From Geomicrobium sediminis (GTDB lineage Bacteria; Bacillota; Bacilli; Bacillales; Marinococcaceae): a stretch of 64,000 bases of DNA. Below the pieces are notes generated by a model. That model had not been told where the DNA came from, did no database searches, and saw nothing but the letters and a program-made list of their open reading frames with translations. The position numbers and the translations under genes are program-made. The stretch is from the NCBI RefSeq assembly GCF_016908595.1, contig NZ_JAFBEC010000003.1, positions 124,001 to 188,000 on the forward strand, written 5' to 3'. Shown piece after piece: positions 34,613 through 45,104 of this stretch (position 1 is its first letter; every line of letters starts with the position of its first letter).

Positions 34613-35905
34613 ATGAACAAACAAACCGTTGCGGTGATCGGTCTTGGAAAGATTGGACTTACATTAGCCGCAGTATACGCAACCAATAATTATAACGTCA
34701 TAGGATGTGACGTGAATAAAGACGTCGTTCAAGCAGTGAATGCAGGCAAAAGCCACATTGATAATGAACCAGGTCTTCCAGAACTTGTAAAGAAGGCACA
34801 TGATACCCAAACGTTACGTGCAACAACGAACACATCTGAAGCCGTTTCAAAGTCTTCTATTGTTGTGGTCATTGTCCCGGTGCTCATTGATTCTAGTAAC
34901 GATGTGAGCTACACCTACATTGACAGTGCAACAGAAGCAATTGGCAAAGGCCTGAAAAAAGGTACTACGGTCATTTATGAGACGACATTACCAACAGGAG
35001 ATACACGTGAGCGTTTCGGTCGCAAGCTGGAAGAATTGTCACAATTGAAGATGGGAAGCGATTTCTATCTTGCATACAGTCCAGAGCGTGTGTATTCAAA
35101 TACAATTATTCGTGACTTAAAGCTATATCCTAAGATCGTTGGAGGCGTTAATGAAGATAGTCTGATTTACGCAAGTGCATTTTATCGTGCTGCTCTCCAA
35201 TGTGAAGTACTTCCTGTGGAAAGCACAGAAACTGCTGAATTTGCTAAAGTAGCCGAATGCGTGTACCGCGATGTGAACATTGCACTCGCAAACGAATTGG
35301 CCGTCTATGCAGATGCGTGTGGTGTAAATCTAAAAGAAGCAGCAAATGCGAGTAATACCCAACCATTCTCACACATTCACGCTGCTGGTATTGGGGTAGG
35401 AGGTCATTGTATACCGATCTATCCGTACTTTTTCATCTCCCGTGGTTTGCAGAATGGAATTATTCAAGAATCACGTAAAACGAATGACAACATGGCGAGT
35501 TATGCTCTTTCAAGAATTGAAAAACAACAAGGTTCCCTAAAGGATTCACAAGTACTCATTTTAGGATTATCGTACCGAGAGAACGTTAAAGAAACGGAGA
35601 AATCTACAACGTGGCTCTTAATCGACCAACTAGAATCGAAAGGTGCAAACGTATCCGTAAACGATCCGCACTACGATGCACAAGAGTTTTTAAGTTATGG
35701 TGTAAAGAATAACGATCTATCGCCCGAAGCAGTGAAAGATGTTGATGTGATCATCTTGCAAGCAAACCATCAAGAATACAAAAAAGTAAATTTCAACATG
35801 TTCCAAAAGGATGCACTATTCTTTGACGGTAGAAATGCGTTCCATCGCGATGATATTATCTCTGCTGGGCTTCGCTACGATGCGATCGGGGGTGCGAAGT
35901 CGTGA
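34613..35905 (+). CDS. Nucleotide-sugar 6-dehydrogenase, WbpA/WecC family
   Basis: This 430-residue enzyme oxidises C6 of a UDP-HexNAc to the uronic acid in two NAD-dependent steps. It has the N-terminal GLGKIGLTLAAVYA nucleotide site, YSPERVYSNT, the central EFAKVAECVYRDVNIALANE and the catalytic-Cys loop GVGGHCIPIYPYF, then a third domain (LILGLSYRENVKETEKS). ATG 34613 follows GAAGGTGAAG. It is coupled to the aminotransferase gene by a GTGA overlap. It would feed UDP-GlcNAcA into the WbpB/E/D steps or make UDP-ManNAcA. Confidence 0.88.
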   Translation: MNKQTVAVIGLGKIGLTLAAVYATNNYNVIGCDVNKDVVQAVNAGKSHIDNEPGLPELVKKAHDTQTLRATTNTSEAVSKSSIVVVIVPVLIDSSNDVSYTYIDSATEAIGKGLKKGTTVIYETTLPTGDTRERFGRKLEELSQLKMGSDFYLAYSPERVYSNTIIRDLKLYPKIVGGVNEDSLIYASAFYRAALQCEVLPVESTETAEFAKVAECVYRDVNIALANELAVYADACGVNLKEAANASNTQPFSHIHAAGIGVGGHCIPIYPYFFISRGLQNGIIQESRKTNDNMASYALSRIEKQQGSLKDSQVLILGLSYRENVKETEKSTTWLLIDQLESKGANVSVNDPHYDAQEFLSYGVKNNDLSPEAVKDVDVIILQANHQEYKKVNFNMFQKDALFFDGRNAFHRDDIISAGLRYDAIGGAKS

Positions 35906-36990
35906 TTCCTATGGTGGATCTAAAAAAAGAGTACGAATTGTTAAAAGAAGCCATTCAAAAGGAAATAAATGAAGTGTTAGAAAGCGGCATTTATATTCTT
36001 GGACCGAAGTGCGCAGAGTTGGAACACCAATTTGTTCAATACAACAAAACAAAGCATGCTGTTGGTGTTGCCAACGGTACAGATGCGTTATACCTCGCTG
36101 TAAAAGCGTTAGGGATTGGTCCAGGAGATGAAGTCATTACGACACCATTTACGTTTTTCGCAAGTGGTGAAGCAATCGCAGAAGCAGGGGCAACACCGGT
36201 ATTTGTCGATATTGATCCGAAGACGTATAACATGGATCACCATAAAATTGAAGAGAAAATCACTTCGAAAACGAAAGCATTGCTCGTCGTTCATCTGTTC
36301 GGAAAACTGTGTGACATGGACCACATTATGCAGCTAGCGAAGAAGCATAATCTTTATGTTATTGAAGATGCCTGCCAAGCAGTTGGAACGAAAGATGCTA
36401 AAGGACAGTTTGCAGGGACAATTGGTGATGTTGGTTGCTTTTCATTTTTTCCTTCCAAAAATTTAGGTGCCTTTGGCGATGGTGGGATGGTCGTTACGAA
36501 AGACTTTAAGGTATACGACAAACTGTGCGAACTACGCAATCATGGTAGTGTGAAGAAATATGAACATGCGAGCATCGGCATAAATAGTCGTCTGGATGAG
36601 ATTCAGGCTGCCATTTTGCTCGTAAAGCTTAATTATTTGGATTTGTTTTTGCATAAACGCCAAGTGATCGCAAAACGTTATTGTGAGGCACTATCTACTG
36701 TAACGCAGATGCCAGAGATGAAAGGACACACCTTTCATCAATTTTGTTTTGAAGTGGAAGAACGGGATGCGCTCATGTCTTATTTACAAAAGCGTGGCAT
36801 CTCTTCAGCTGTGTATTATCCAATCCCTCTCCACTTGCAAGAAGCCTTTACGCATTTAGGATACAAAGAAGGTGACTTCAACGTATCAGAGAACGCTGCA
36901 AAGCACATTGTTGGATTACCGATTTCACCAGAACTATCAATGACGGACCAAGAAATGATTATTCAAGCAGTCAAAGACTTTCACAAGTAA
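35902..36990 (+). CDS. DegT/DnrJ/EryC1/StrS sugar aminotransferase, WbpE-like
   Basis: This 362-residue PLP enzyme has IPMVDLKKEYELLKEAI, ANGTDALYLAVKALGIGPGDEVITTPFTFFAS, VVHLFGKLCDM, IEDACQAVGT and the PLP lysine Lys186 in FFPSKNLGAFGDGG. DegT enzymes of this type transaminate 3-keto sugars, as WbpE does. It starts at GTG overlapping the dehydrogenase gene and converges with the GT2 gene, overlapping it by 10 bp. Confidence 0.92.
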   Translation: MIPMVDLKKEYELLKEAIQKEINEVLESGIYILGPKCAELEHQFVQYNKTKHAVGVANGTDALYLAVKALGIGPGDEVITTPFTFFASGEAIAEAGATPVFVDIDPKTYNMDHHKIEEKITSKTKALLVVHLFGKLCDMDHIMQLAKKHNLYVIEDACQAVGTKDAKGQFAGTIGDVGCFSFFPSKNLGAFGDGGMVVTKDFKVYDKLCELRNHGSVKKYEHASIGINSRLDEIQAAILLVKLNYLDLFLHKRQVIAKRYCEALSTVTQMPEMKGHTFHQFCFEVEERDALMSYLQKRGISSAVYYPIPLHLQEAFTHLGYKEGDFNVSENAAKHIVGLPISPELSMTDQEMIIQAVKDFHK

Positions 36991-38057
36991 CGAAGAAAAT
37001 CATTCCATTTGGAATGGTTTTTTTTCGTGATGGATTCATCGTGTTTTCGAACGTTGTATACGGTGAAATCGGCGTAATGGAACGGATAGTGGTTTAGCCA
37101 TTCTCGTAACAGGAGGACGTCTTCAAACAACCGCCCGTCATGAAATGAAGAAGCAGGGTATCCACCTAATGCTTGTAAGGACGATGTATGGTACAGACGT
37201 GGACCAAGTGGAAAAGGGTAGCGTAAAAGGTCTTGCTGATTACGCACCGCTCGACCCTTCGCAATCTTTTTGAAGGTAACGGTCTTTTGTTCTTGCTTCC
37301 AATGACGAAAGTTTCCGTATAGCAATCCTTCTTTGATGGAAGTAGTGTTTATTAGCGTTTTTATCGTTGCGATTGCATTAGGGTCAAGCCAATCGTCTGC
37401 ATCTAATTCAAGCACCCACTCACTCGTGATGAAGGGAATCACTTGATTTAAAGCTTTGCTTTTCCCTACATTCACTGGCAATTGATGTGTCGTGAGTGTT
37501 GGGAGATTCGTTTGTTGAACAAGAGCGACGGTGTTGTCTGTGGAAGCATCATCAACAAGGACGGTCTGTTCTACGCTTACAGATTGTTCTGCGATTGAAC
37601 GAAGACAACTGCTTATAAATCGCTCTGCATTATAGGAAGCAATCATAATTGAAATTGATGGATCGTCGTTTTGGATGAGTGACGGTTCGATGTATTTTTT
37701 ACAAAGCAGCGCTTTTTCACGAGATGCTTTTGTCTTTGAGAGCCTCGAGGTGGAATGTAATTGCATGTATTCGATGTTTTCTGGATGTAATCGTGATAAC
37801 CATATGAAATAACGCGCTTCTGCAAAAGGAGCTTCTGTAGCGAGCGGCAAAGGTGTGCTTTGTAGCGCATCCATTCTAATGAAGAGATAGATATACGAGT
37901 CTTTGTAAGAGGCAAGGAGAGCATGTTGATCACTAAGCGCTTCAATGAGTGTTTGTAGCTCGTAAGAGACATGTTTTTGAAACAATACTAACCCGTACGT
38001 CGCGCTCGTCTTAACTGGCGGCTCTTCGTCATAAGACCAAACGACGATGTGATCCAT
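36981..38057 (-). CDS. Glycosyltransferase family 2 with N-terminal extension
   Basis: This 358-residue enzyme has a GT-A domain from about residue 130: SISIMIASYNAERFISSCLRSIAEQ, VLVDDASTDNT, NVGKSKALNQVI, and the metal-binding DxD-like ELDADDWLDP, with FEDVLLLREW as the probable base region. The first 130 residues do not resemble a catalytic domain. It is transcribed alone on the minus strand and probably adds a sugar to the spore-surface polymer. Confidence 0.88.
   Translation of the reverse strand: MDHIVVWSYDEEPPVKTSATYGLVLFQKHVSYELQTLIEALSDQHALLASYKDSYIYLFIRMDALQSTPLPLATEAPFAEARYFIWLSRLHPENIEYMQLHSTSRLSKTKASREKALLCKKYIEPSLIQNDDPSISIMIASYNAERFISSCLRSIAEQSVSVEQTVLVDDASTDNTVALVQQTNLPTLTTHQLPVNVGKSKALNQVIPFITSEWVLELDADDWLDPNAIATIKTLINTTSIKEGLLYGNFRHWKQEQKTVTFKKIAKGRAVRNQQDLLRYPFPLGPRLYHTSSLQALGGYPASSFHDGRLFEDVLLLREWLNHYPFHYADFTVYNVRKHDESITKKNHSKWNDFLRYL
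36999..37025 (+). terminator. Terminator of the dehydrogenase-aminotransferase unit
   Basis: ATCATTCC and GGAATGGT arms around ATTT are followed by TTTTTTT. It lies inside the 3' end of the convergent GT2 gene. Confidence 0.75.
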
Positions 38058-38160
38058 AACACCACCTCAAAATAGGTTCAACTTGTAGGAAGAGTGCACA
38101 CGCAAACTTACTTGTTCATGCATCTACTATATAGATATTAGAGGATTGGAGGAGTAGACC

Positions 38161-38355
38161 GTGAACATTGCTTCATTATATAACTTATTTCAAAGTATGA
38201 TCGACCAAGAGGTCGAAGTAAGCGTTCCATTTGGTGTTGTCAGTGGTGTTGTTCAGGTTGTATATCCAGATTATGTAGTGTTACAAGAAATAGACGGTAC
38301 GTTTCTATTGATACGCTTAGACCAGATTGAAGTCGTTACTGAATCCGTTTCGTAA
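38161..38355 (+). CDS. Small DUF2642-like protein 1
   Basis: This 64-residue protein is beta-rich: LYNLFQSMIDQEVEVSVPFGVVSGVVQVVYPDYVVLQEIDGTFLLIRLDQIEVV. The pattern, a strand, a G-x-V turn, then DYVVLQ...FLLIRLDQI, recalls the Sm-like DUF2642 family of sporulating bacilli. It starts at GTG 38161 after GGAGG. A similar small gene follows after 17 bases, so they probably form a pair of spore-surface or coat proteins. The family call is tentative. Confidence 0.5.
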   Translation: MNIASLYNLFQSMIDQEVEVSVPFGVVSGVVQVVYPDYVVLQEIDGTFLLIRLDQIEVVTESVS

Positions 38356-38372
38356 AGAAAGGAGACTAAATC

Positions 38373-38576
38373 ATGTTTGAATTTTTATTTGCTCTAGAGT
38401 TGCAATCAAGAATCGGGACAAGCGTTCAACTAGCCACCTCAAACCAATATTTTGAGGGAACGATTCTTGATGCATCGTTTAGCGTTGTCGCGTTAGAGAC
38501 CGATGATGGATATGGAGTGACTAGACACTATATAAGCGTTTCCGATATTAATTTTCTACGAATCAGCGAAGTGTAA
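38373..38576 (+). CDS. Small DUF2642-like protein 2
   Basis: This 67-residue protein has the same strand layout as its neighbour: LQSRIGTSVQLATSNQYFEGTILDASFSVVALETDDGYG...HYISVSDINFLRI. AAAGGAG precedes ATG 38373. The pair may have arisen by duplication and diverged. It ends against a long terminator shared with the convergent oxidoreductase gene. Function unknown; the glycan locus suggests the spore surface. Confidence 0.45.
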   Translation: MFEFLFALELQSRIGTSVQLATSNQYFEGTILDASFSVVALETDDGYGVTRHYISVSDINFLRISEV

Positions 38577-38626
38577 AAAAGAAGTAAGGCGGCTATCACA
38601 TGATAGACTCGCCTTACTTCTTTTTT
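38575..38626. terminator. Bidirectional terminator
   Basis: A 17-bp stem (arms 38575-38591 and 38610-38626, AAAAAAGAAGTAAGGCG type) plus inner CTATCA/TGATAG gives T-runs on both strands. It serves the small-protein pair and the convergent oxidoreductase gene. Confidence 0.9.
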
Positions 38627-39546
38627 ATTGCATCGCTAATCATGCTAGAGAGTTGTAACGCTTTGATCCCTTCATCTGCACTCACAGACGGTGTGCGCTT
38701 TGTTTTAATGCAGTCAAGAAAGTCTTTCAATTCAAGTGTTAATGGCTGTAAATACGAAGGAATATAAATGGTTTCTGTCGAAGTTCTAGGATAGCCATAC
38801 GTCAATTGATCTAGTCGTTTCGTAATCGTAATCTGATTGCTTAATAAGTCGGCTGAAATGTACGCATCTTCTGCAAGAATGATAATGGAGCGTACTTTTT
38901 TCGTTGAACGAAAACTTGCGGTTAGTTCAACGATCATACCTTCTTTTGAACGGGCTATGACGGAGGCATGCGAAGGGTTTTCATCCGTAATTCCAAACGT
39001 ATGAAGCTCTTCAAAATGTTTGCCACTTAATGCGTGCACAAGATAAAGGTCATGAATCATCAGGTCGTGCACGACATCGATGTTTCGCATCTGTTCATGA
39101 AACGGTGCCATCCGATGCGTTTCAATCGCTAAGATTTTCTCCTGTTTGACAATGGTTCGTAGTGTTTTAATGAGCGGATTAAACAGTTCAATGTGTCCAA
39201 CTTGTAAAATGATGTTGGCTTTATTTGCAGCATGTTTCAAAGCAATCGCTTCAAGTTCAGTGGCAGCGATTGGTTTTTCCATGAGCACATGAACTCCTTT
39301 TCGAATGCAAGCCATTCCAACTTCATAATGAAACGGGGTTGGTACGGTAATGCTGACGGCGTCAACATCATCTAACAGTGCGTCTAGCGAATTGTATGCG
39401 ACTGCACCGTAGAGGTTAGCGGCATCTGCGCATCTCAATTGATCGACGTCATAAACACCAACCAGTGTACAATGGTTTCGAAGTGTTGCATATGTGCGTA
39501 AATGGTTTTCACCCATATTTCCAGTTCCGATTACACCTACGTTCAT
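38614..39546 (-). CDS. Gfo/Idh/MocA-family oxidoreductase, WbpB-like
   Basis: This 310-residue NAD(P) enzyme has the N-terminal GVIGTGNMGENHLR site, SITVPTPFHYEVGMACIRKGVHVLMEKPIA with the family EKP motif, and the C-terminal domain IDVVHDLMIHDLYLVHAL with its conserved Asp/His. In the diacetamido-uronate route WbpB oxidises C3 of UDP-GlcNAcA so that the WbpE aminotransferase can act. The aminotransferase, acetyltransferase, 6-dehydrogenase and epimerase genes nearby support that role, though the family also has many other substrates. Confidence 0.82.
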   Translation of the reverse strand: MNVGVIGTGNMGENHLRTYATLRNHCTLVGVYDVDQLRCADAANLYGAVAYNSLDALLDDVDAVSITVPTPFHYEVGMACIRKGVHVLMEKPIAATELEAIALKHAANKANIILQVGHIELFNPLIKTLRTIVKQEKILAIETHRMAPFHEQMRNIDVVHDLMIHDLYLVHALSGKHFEELHTFGITDENPSHASVIARSKEGMIVELTASFRSTKKVRSIIILAEDAYISADLLSNQITITKRLDQLTYGYPRTSTETIYIPSYLQPLTLELKDFLDCIKTKRTPSVSADEGIKALQLSSMISDAIKKK

Positions 39547-39699
39547 CGTTGTCCCCTCACTTTCGGTTTCAATGATTCGTAACAGTTTATGCTAGATGGC
39601 TCGAAACGAATGGACAAACCGCCAATGATTGAAAAAAATAAGACAATACTACAGATAAATTGTAGAATTAAACTAGGTTTCTAGAAATGGAGGAATACG

Positions 39700-41193
39700 A
39701 TGTCAGTTGAACAGCAGTTTTTAGATTATGTAAAATCAATCAACCATTATATCCAAACCTTACAGTTGCTTTATTGGGATGCAAGAACGAAGCTCCCTAA
39801 AAAAGGGCAAGAAGAGCGCTCTAATGTAATTGGAACCGTATCACAACAAATTCACCACCTTACAACGTCGGATGAGTTGAAGCATTTGCTTGAAGGTGTC
39901 CAAAAGGACGAAACGGTCAGTGATGTTACGAAGCGTTCAGCAATTCTCGTTCAGAAGAAGTACGATGAATTTACGAAGATCCCAGCAGAAGAATACAAAG
40001 AATACATTATGCTTTCTTCTCGCTCTGAACTTGCTTGGGAACAAGCGAAAGAGTCGAATGACTTTGAAAGCTTTAAACCTTATTTAGAGAAAATTGTTGC
40101 GTATAAGAAGAAGACGATTGAATACTTAGGTTATGAAGGTCATCCGTACAATTGCTTACTCGATGATTTTGAACCAGGAATGACAGTTGAGAAATTAGAC
40201 GTTATTTTCGAACAATTAAAAGAGGTGCTTATTCCACTTATTCAAGACGTCGTACAAGCCGATCGACAACCAGATGCAAATGTGTTGTTCCATCATTTTC
40301 CTAAAGCAGAACAAGAGAAGTTAAGTCATGCGTTTTTGGAGACAATTGGCTATGATTTTGAAGCAGGAAGACTTGATGAAACGGTTCATCCGTTTGCGAC
40401 AGGCATTAACCGCAACGATGTACGTGTGACGACGAAATACAATGAAACGGATTTCCGTGTTGCCCTTCTTGGGACGATTCATGAAGGAGGCCATGCGTTG
40501 TATGAGCAGAACATCGGTGAACATCTAATCGGAACTCCTGCAAGTGCAGCAAGCTCGTTTGGCATTCATGAATCACAATCCTTGTTTATGGAGAAGTTTG
40601 TTGGTCAAAACGAAGGGTTTTGGAAAACAAATTATCCAGTTTTAAAGAAGTATGCTGGAGGATCGTTTGACGATGTTTCATTCGATGATTTTTACTTTGC
40701 ATTAAACGAAGCAAAACCATCATTTATTCGAATTGAAGCGGACGAGTTAACGTATTGTTTGCACGTGATCTTGCGTTATGAGTTAGAGAAAGCGTTATTT
40801 AGTAATGAAATCCAAGTCGAAGAATTGCCAACCAAATGGAACGAGAAGATGGAAGAATACTTTGGCATTGTTCCTAATACCGATTCCGAAGGTGTGCTAC
40901 AAGATGTTCATTGGCCAAGTGGGATGTTCGGATATTTCCCATCGTACGCGTTAGGCTACATTTATGCAGCCCAACTAAAACAACAGTTAGTCCACGACAT
41001 TCCTGATTTTGAAGAACGGATTCAAAACGGAGATATCAAAGCAATCACCGCGTGGATGACGATGAACGTTCATGAACATGGGGCGATGAAAGAGCCACGA
41101 GAGATCATTTATGATGCGACAGGCGAAGACGTAAATGCTGAGCCACTATTAAGCTACTTGAAGGATAAGTACACTAAGTTATATCATTTATAA
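39700..41193 (+). CDS. M32-family zinc carboxypeptidase (Taq/YpwA type)
   Basis: This 497-residue cytoplasmic metallopeptidase has the zinc motif HEGGH (GTIHEGGHALYEQN), the following glutamate in GIHESQSLFMEKFVG, and the family segments LYWDARTKLPKKGQEERSN, HPFATGINRNDVRVTT, RIEADELTYCLHVILRYELEKALF and HWPSGMFGYFPSYALGYIYAAQL. It removes C-terminal residues from peptides. The length equals that of B. subtilis YpwA. GGAGG precedes the ATG. It stands alone. Confidence 0.95.
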   Translation: MSVEQQFLDYVKSINHYIQTLQLLYWDARTKLPKKGQEERSNVIGTVSQQIHHLTTSDELKHLLEGVQKDETVSDVTKRSAILVQKKYDEFTKIPAEEYKEYIMLSSRSELAWEQAKESNDFESFKPYLEKIVAYKKKTIEYLGYEGHPYNCLLDDFEPGMTVEKLDVIFEQLKEVLIPLIQDVVQADRQPDANVLFHHFPKAEQEKLSHAFLETIGYDFEAGRLDETVHPFATGINRNDVRVTTKYNETDFRVALLGTIHEGGHALYEQNIGEHLIGTPASAASSFGIHESQSLFMEKFVGQNEGFWKTNYPVLKKYAGGSFDDVSFDDFYFALNEAKPSFIRIEADELTYCLHVILRYELEKALFSNEIQVEELPTKWNEKMEEYFGIVPNTDSEGVLQDVHWPSGMFGYFPSYALGYIYAAQLKQQLVHDIPDFEERIQNGDIKAITAWMTMNVHEHGAMKEPREIIYDATGEDVNAEPLLSYLKDKYTKLYHL

Positions 41194-41230
41194 AAAAACC
41201 GGATCACCGTTTCATTTCGGTGGTCCGGTT
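41191..41230 (-). terminator. Terminator of the glp unit
   Basis: AACCGGACCACCG and CGGTGATCCGGTT (one mismatch) on the minus strand are followed by TTTTT. It closes glpD-glpP and also faces the carboxypeptidase gene. Confidence 0.85.
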
Positions 41231-41774
41231 ACACGTTCCATAAGTCTTTTCTAGAAGTTGTCACAGCTTTTGCACCCGCATCAAGTGCGCCTTGTACGTC
41301 TTGTTCTGAAGTGATTAGTCCACCAGCAATAACGTCAATTCCAGTTTCTGTCCGCACTTTATGAATGTAGTTTGGCAAAATGCCAGGAAGTACTTCGAGT
41401 ACATCTGGTTCGACGGTTTTAATTTGTTGGTAGCTCGTATTCAGTGCCATCGTATCGAGTAGAAATACTCGTTGGATCGCTAAAAGGTTGCTCTTTTTAG
41501 CCGTTTTCAACATGTTCGCTCGCGTGGAGATTACCCCGGCAGGGCGAATCGATTGGCAAATGAATTCTGCTGCATAACGATCACTTTTCAAACCTTGAAC
41601 GAGGTCCGCATGTAACAACATTTTCTTGTTCGCTTCATTCGCGAATTTCCGCATAGTAGTTAGCATCGATAAGTGGATGTCGAGGACGACGAAGAAATCG
41701 TCGTCACGCTCCATCACCTGTTCAAAATCTTTCATTGTGTTCACAGCAGGAAGAATAGACTGACTCCCGAACAT
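41229..41774 (-). CDS. glpP: GlpP, glycerol-responsive mRNA antiterminator
   Basis: This 181-residue TIM-barrel-like protein shows ILPAVNTMKDFEQVM, FFVVLDIHLSML, KKMLLHADLVQGL, GVISTRANMLKTAKKSNLLAIQRVFLLDT and EVLPGILPNYI...VIAGGLITSEQDV, the GlpP pattern. With glycerol-3-phosphate GlpP binds glp leader RNA and prevents termination. Its ATG overlaps the glpD stop as TAATG. In B. subtilis glpP is first, before glpF; here it is last, so its own production depends on relief of the leader terminators. Confidence 0.93.
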   Translation of the reverse strand: MFGSQSILPAVNTMKDFEQVMERDDDFFVVLDIHLSMLTTMRKFANEANKKMLLHADLVQGLKSDRYAAEFICQSIRPAGVISTRANMLKTAKKSNLLAIQRVFLLDTMALNTSYQQIKTVEPDVLEVLPGILPNYIHKVRTETGIDVIAGGLITSEQDVQGALDAGAKAVTTSRKDLWNV

Positions 41775-43426
41775 TACAGTACGCTCCTTAGCGTGGCGAG
41801 ATCTTCTTGTGCATCCAATTCTGCTTTGTATTCACTCTTCTCATCGTCAGACCAACCGATCAGCTCACTCATCGCTTGCACGATCTGTAATTTATAACGG
41901 TACACACTTTCGATATCGAACAACAAGTACGATGTACGACGTAAGAAGAAGTCGACCGGTGTTGCGGCCATCTCATGTTCGATGCTGTAGCGCAACATCG
42001 CATAAAGTGGTGCAGGTAATCCGTATTGCTGTTCATCGTTCAAGTATTGATGAACGACTGAAGCGTTGGAACCGTATCGCTCTGCAATTTCTTCACTCAT
42101 CTTCTTATCAAGTCCACGGTTGATGCCATCTTGAATTGATTTCTCTTTAAACGCTTGATAGCCTTCTGAACCGCCAACATTTCCACCAGATAAGACGAGG
42201 TGTTTCGTCTGGCATTCAGGGAAGCTTTGCCCGGTTTCTTTCGAGATTTCCTCAGCGGCAATTGATACGATCGTATCGGCCATCTTCCGGTATCCTGTTA
42301 ATTTTCCACCAGCAATGGTCATTAAGCCACTTTCAGAGTGAAAGATCTCGTCTTTTCTAGAGATCTCTGAAGGGTCTTTTCCGTCTTCATGAATAAGCGG
42401 GCGCAGACCAGACCAGCTTGATTCTACATCGGTTTTCGTTAAGTGATAGCCTGGGAATAGCCCGTTTGCCGCATCCAAGATGTAATGAACATCATCGACG
42501 GTTACTCCAGGTTCTTTTTGGTCAGCGTCAAAGTTTGTATCGGTCGTACCGATGTATACTTTCTCACCGCGAGGAATTGCAAACATCATTCGACCGTCAC
42601 CGAATGGAGTGTCAAAGTAGAGTGCTTGTTGCAACGGTAACCGTTCTTTTGAAACGACGAGGTGAACACCTTTCGTTAAATGAATCGACTTACCTTCACG
42701 TGAGCGATCTTGTTCACGTAGCGTATCGACCCAAGGACCTGTGGCATTAATAATTTTTTTGGCATAAATTTTTATGCTCTCACCAGAGATTAAGTCAACG
42801 GCAGTAACACCGACGAGCTTCTTGTTGTCATAAATAAACGACTCAGCACGCACGTAATTGGCAAGCTTTGCTCCGCGTTCAGCTGCACTTTTCGCAACTT
42901 CCATCGTAAGCCTCGCATCATCAGTACGGTACTCAACGTACATTCCTGCACCTTTCAAGTCCTTCTTTGAAAGGATCGACTCATGTTTGAGTGCTTCTTT
43001 AGAGCTCATCATCGTTCGGCGTTCGGCCTTCTTAACACCGGCGAGACGGTCATAAACCGATAATCCTACCGATGTGGTAAGTGCATTAAACGTTCCGCCT
43101 TTATAAAAGGGAAGCATCATTCGGACTGGCTCTGTCACGTGAGGGGCGTTTTCGTAAACAATCGCTCGTTCTTTGCCGACTTCGGCGACAAGCTTCACTT
43201 CAAATTGTTTCAAATAACGTAAACCACCGTGAATAAGCTTCGTTGAACGGCTTGACGTACCTGCCGCAAAGTCTTGCATTTCAATGAGCCCTGTATCAAG
43301 GCCTCGTGACTGTGCATCAAGAGCAATTCCGCTCCCGGTAATCCCGCCACCAATGACGAGTAGGTCTAACGTTTGTGATTGCATGGTTGCAAGTGCTGTT
43401 TTGCGTCCATTAAGTGAGAATTCCAT
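41774..43426 (-). CDS. glpD: Aerobic glycerol-3-phosphate dehydrogenase GlpD
   Basis: This 550-residue FAD enzyme oxidises glycerol-3-phosphate to dihydroxyacetone phosphate and passes electrons to quinone. It has LDLLVIGGGITGSGIALDAQSRGLDTGLIEMQDFAAGTSSRSTKLIHGGLRYLKQFE, INATGPWVD, FAIPRGEKVYIGTTDTNFD, SWSGLRPLI and TIAGGKLTGYRKMAD. The ATG at 43426 follows AGGAGGG; an upstream in-frame start lies in the leader terminator and is rejected. A terminator hairpin lies in its leader and glpP is coupled downstream. Confidence 0.96.
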   Translation of the reverse strand: MEFSLNGRKTALATMQSQTLDLLVIGGGITGSGIALDAQSRGLDTGLIEMQDFAAGTSSRSTKLIHGGLRYLKQFEVKLVAEVGKERAIVYENAPHVTEPVRMMLPFYKGGTFNALTTSVGLSVYDRLAGVKKAERRTMMSSKEALKHESILSKKDLKGAGMYVEYRTDDARLTMEVAKSAAERGAKLANYVRAESFIYDNKKLVGVTAVDLISGESIKIYAKKIINATGPWVDTLREQDRSREGKSIHLTKGVHLVVSKERLPLQQALYFDTPFGDGRMMFAIPRGEKVYIGTTDTNFDADQKEPGVTVDDVHYILDAANGLFPGYHLTKTDVESSWSGLRPLIHEDGKDPSEISRKDEIFHSESGLMTIAGGKLTGYRKMADTIVSIAAEEISKETGQSFPECQTKHLVLSGGNVGGSEGYQAFKEKSIQDGINRGLDKKMSEEIAERYGSNASVVHQYLNDEQQYGLPAPLYAMLRYSIEHEMAATPVDFFLRRTSYLLFDIESVYRYKLQIVQAMSELIGWSDDEKSEYKAELDAQEDLATLRSVL

Positions 43427-43450
43427 AGCTGATTTCCCTCCTAGGGTTAT

Positions 43451-43510
43451 AAAAAAAGGGATTACAACGCTCAAGTAAACGTAGTCGTTTACTTGAAGTG
43501 CTGCAATCCC
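43451..43510 (-). promoter_or_regulatory. glpD leader terminator, GlpP antitermination target
   Basis: On the minus strand GGGATT...TCAAGTAAACG and its complement fold into a long hairpin followed by TTTTTTT, about 25 bases before the glpD start codon. This is the position of the GlpP-controlled terminator in B. subtilis. Upstream AAGTTAA and ATGAG words recur in the glpF leader. Confidence 0.8.
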
Positions 43511-43582
43511 CTCATCGTCTCAAAGATTCAGTCATTAACTTGTTACGTTAAGTTTACGACAAATGATTCGTTTCGTAAAGCA

Positions 43583-45097
<1,515 letters not shown>

Positions 45098-45104
45098 TCA
45101 ATAA

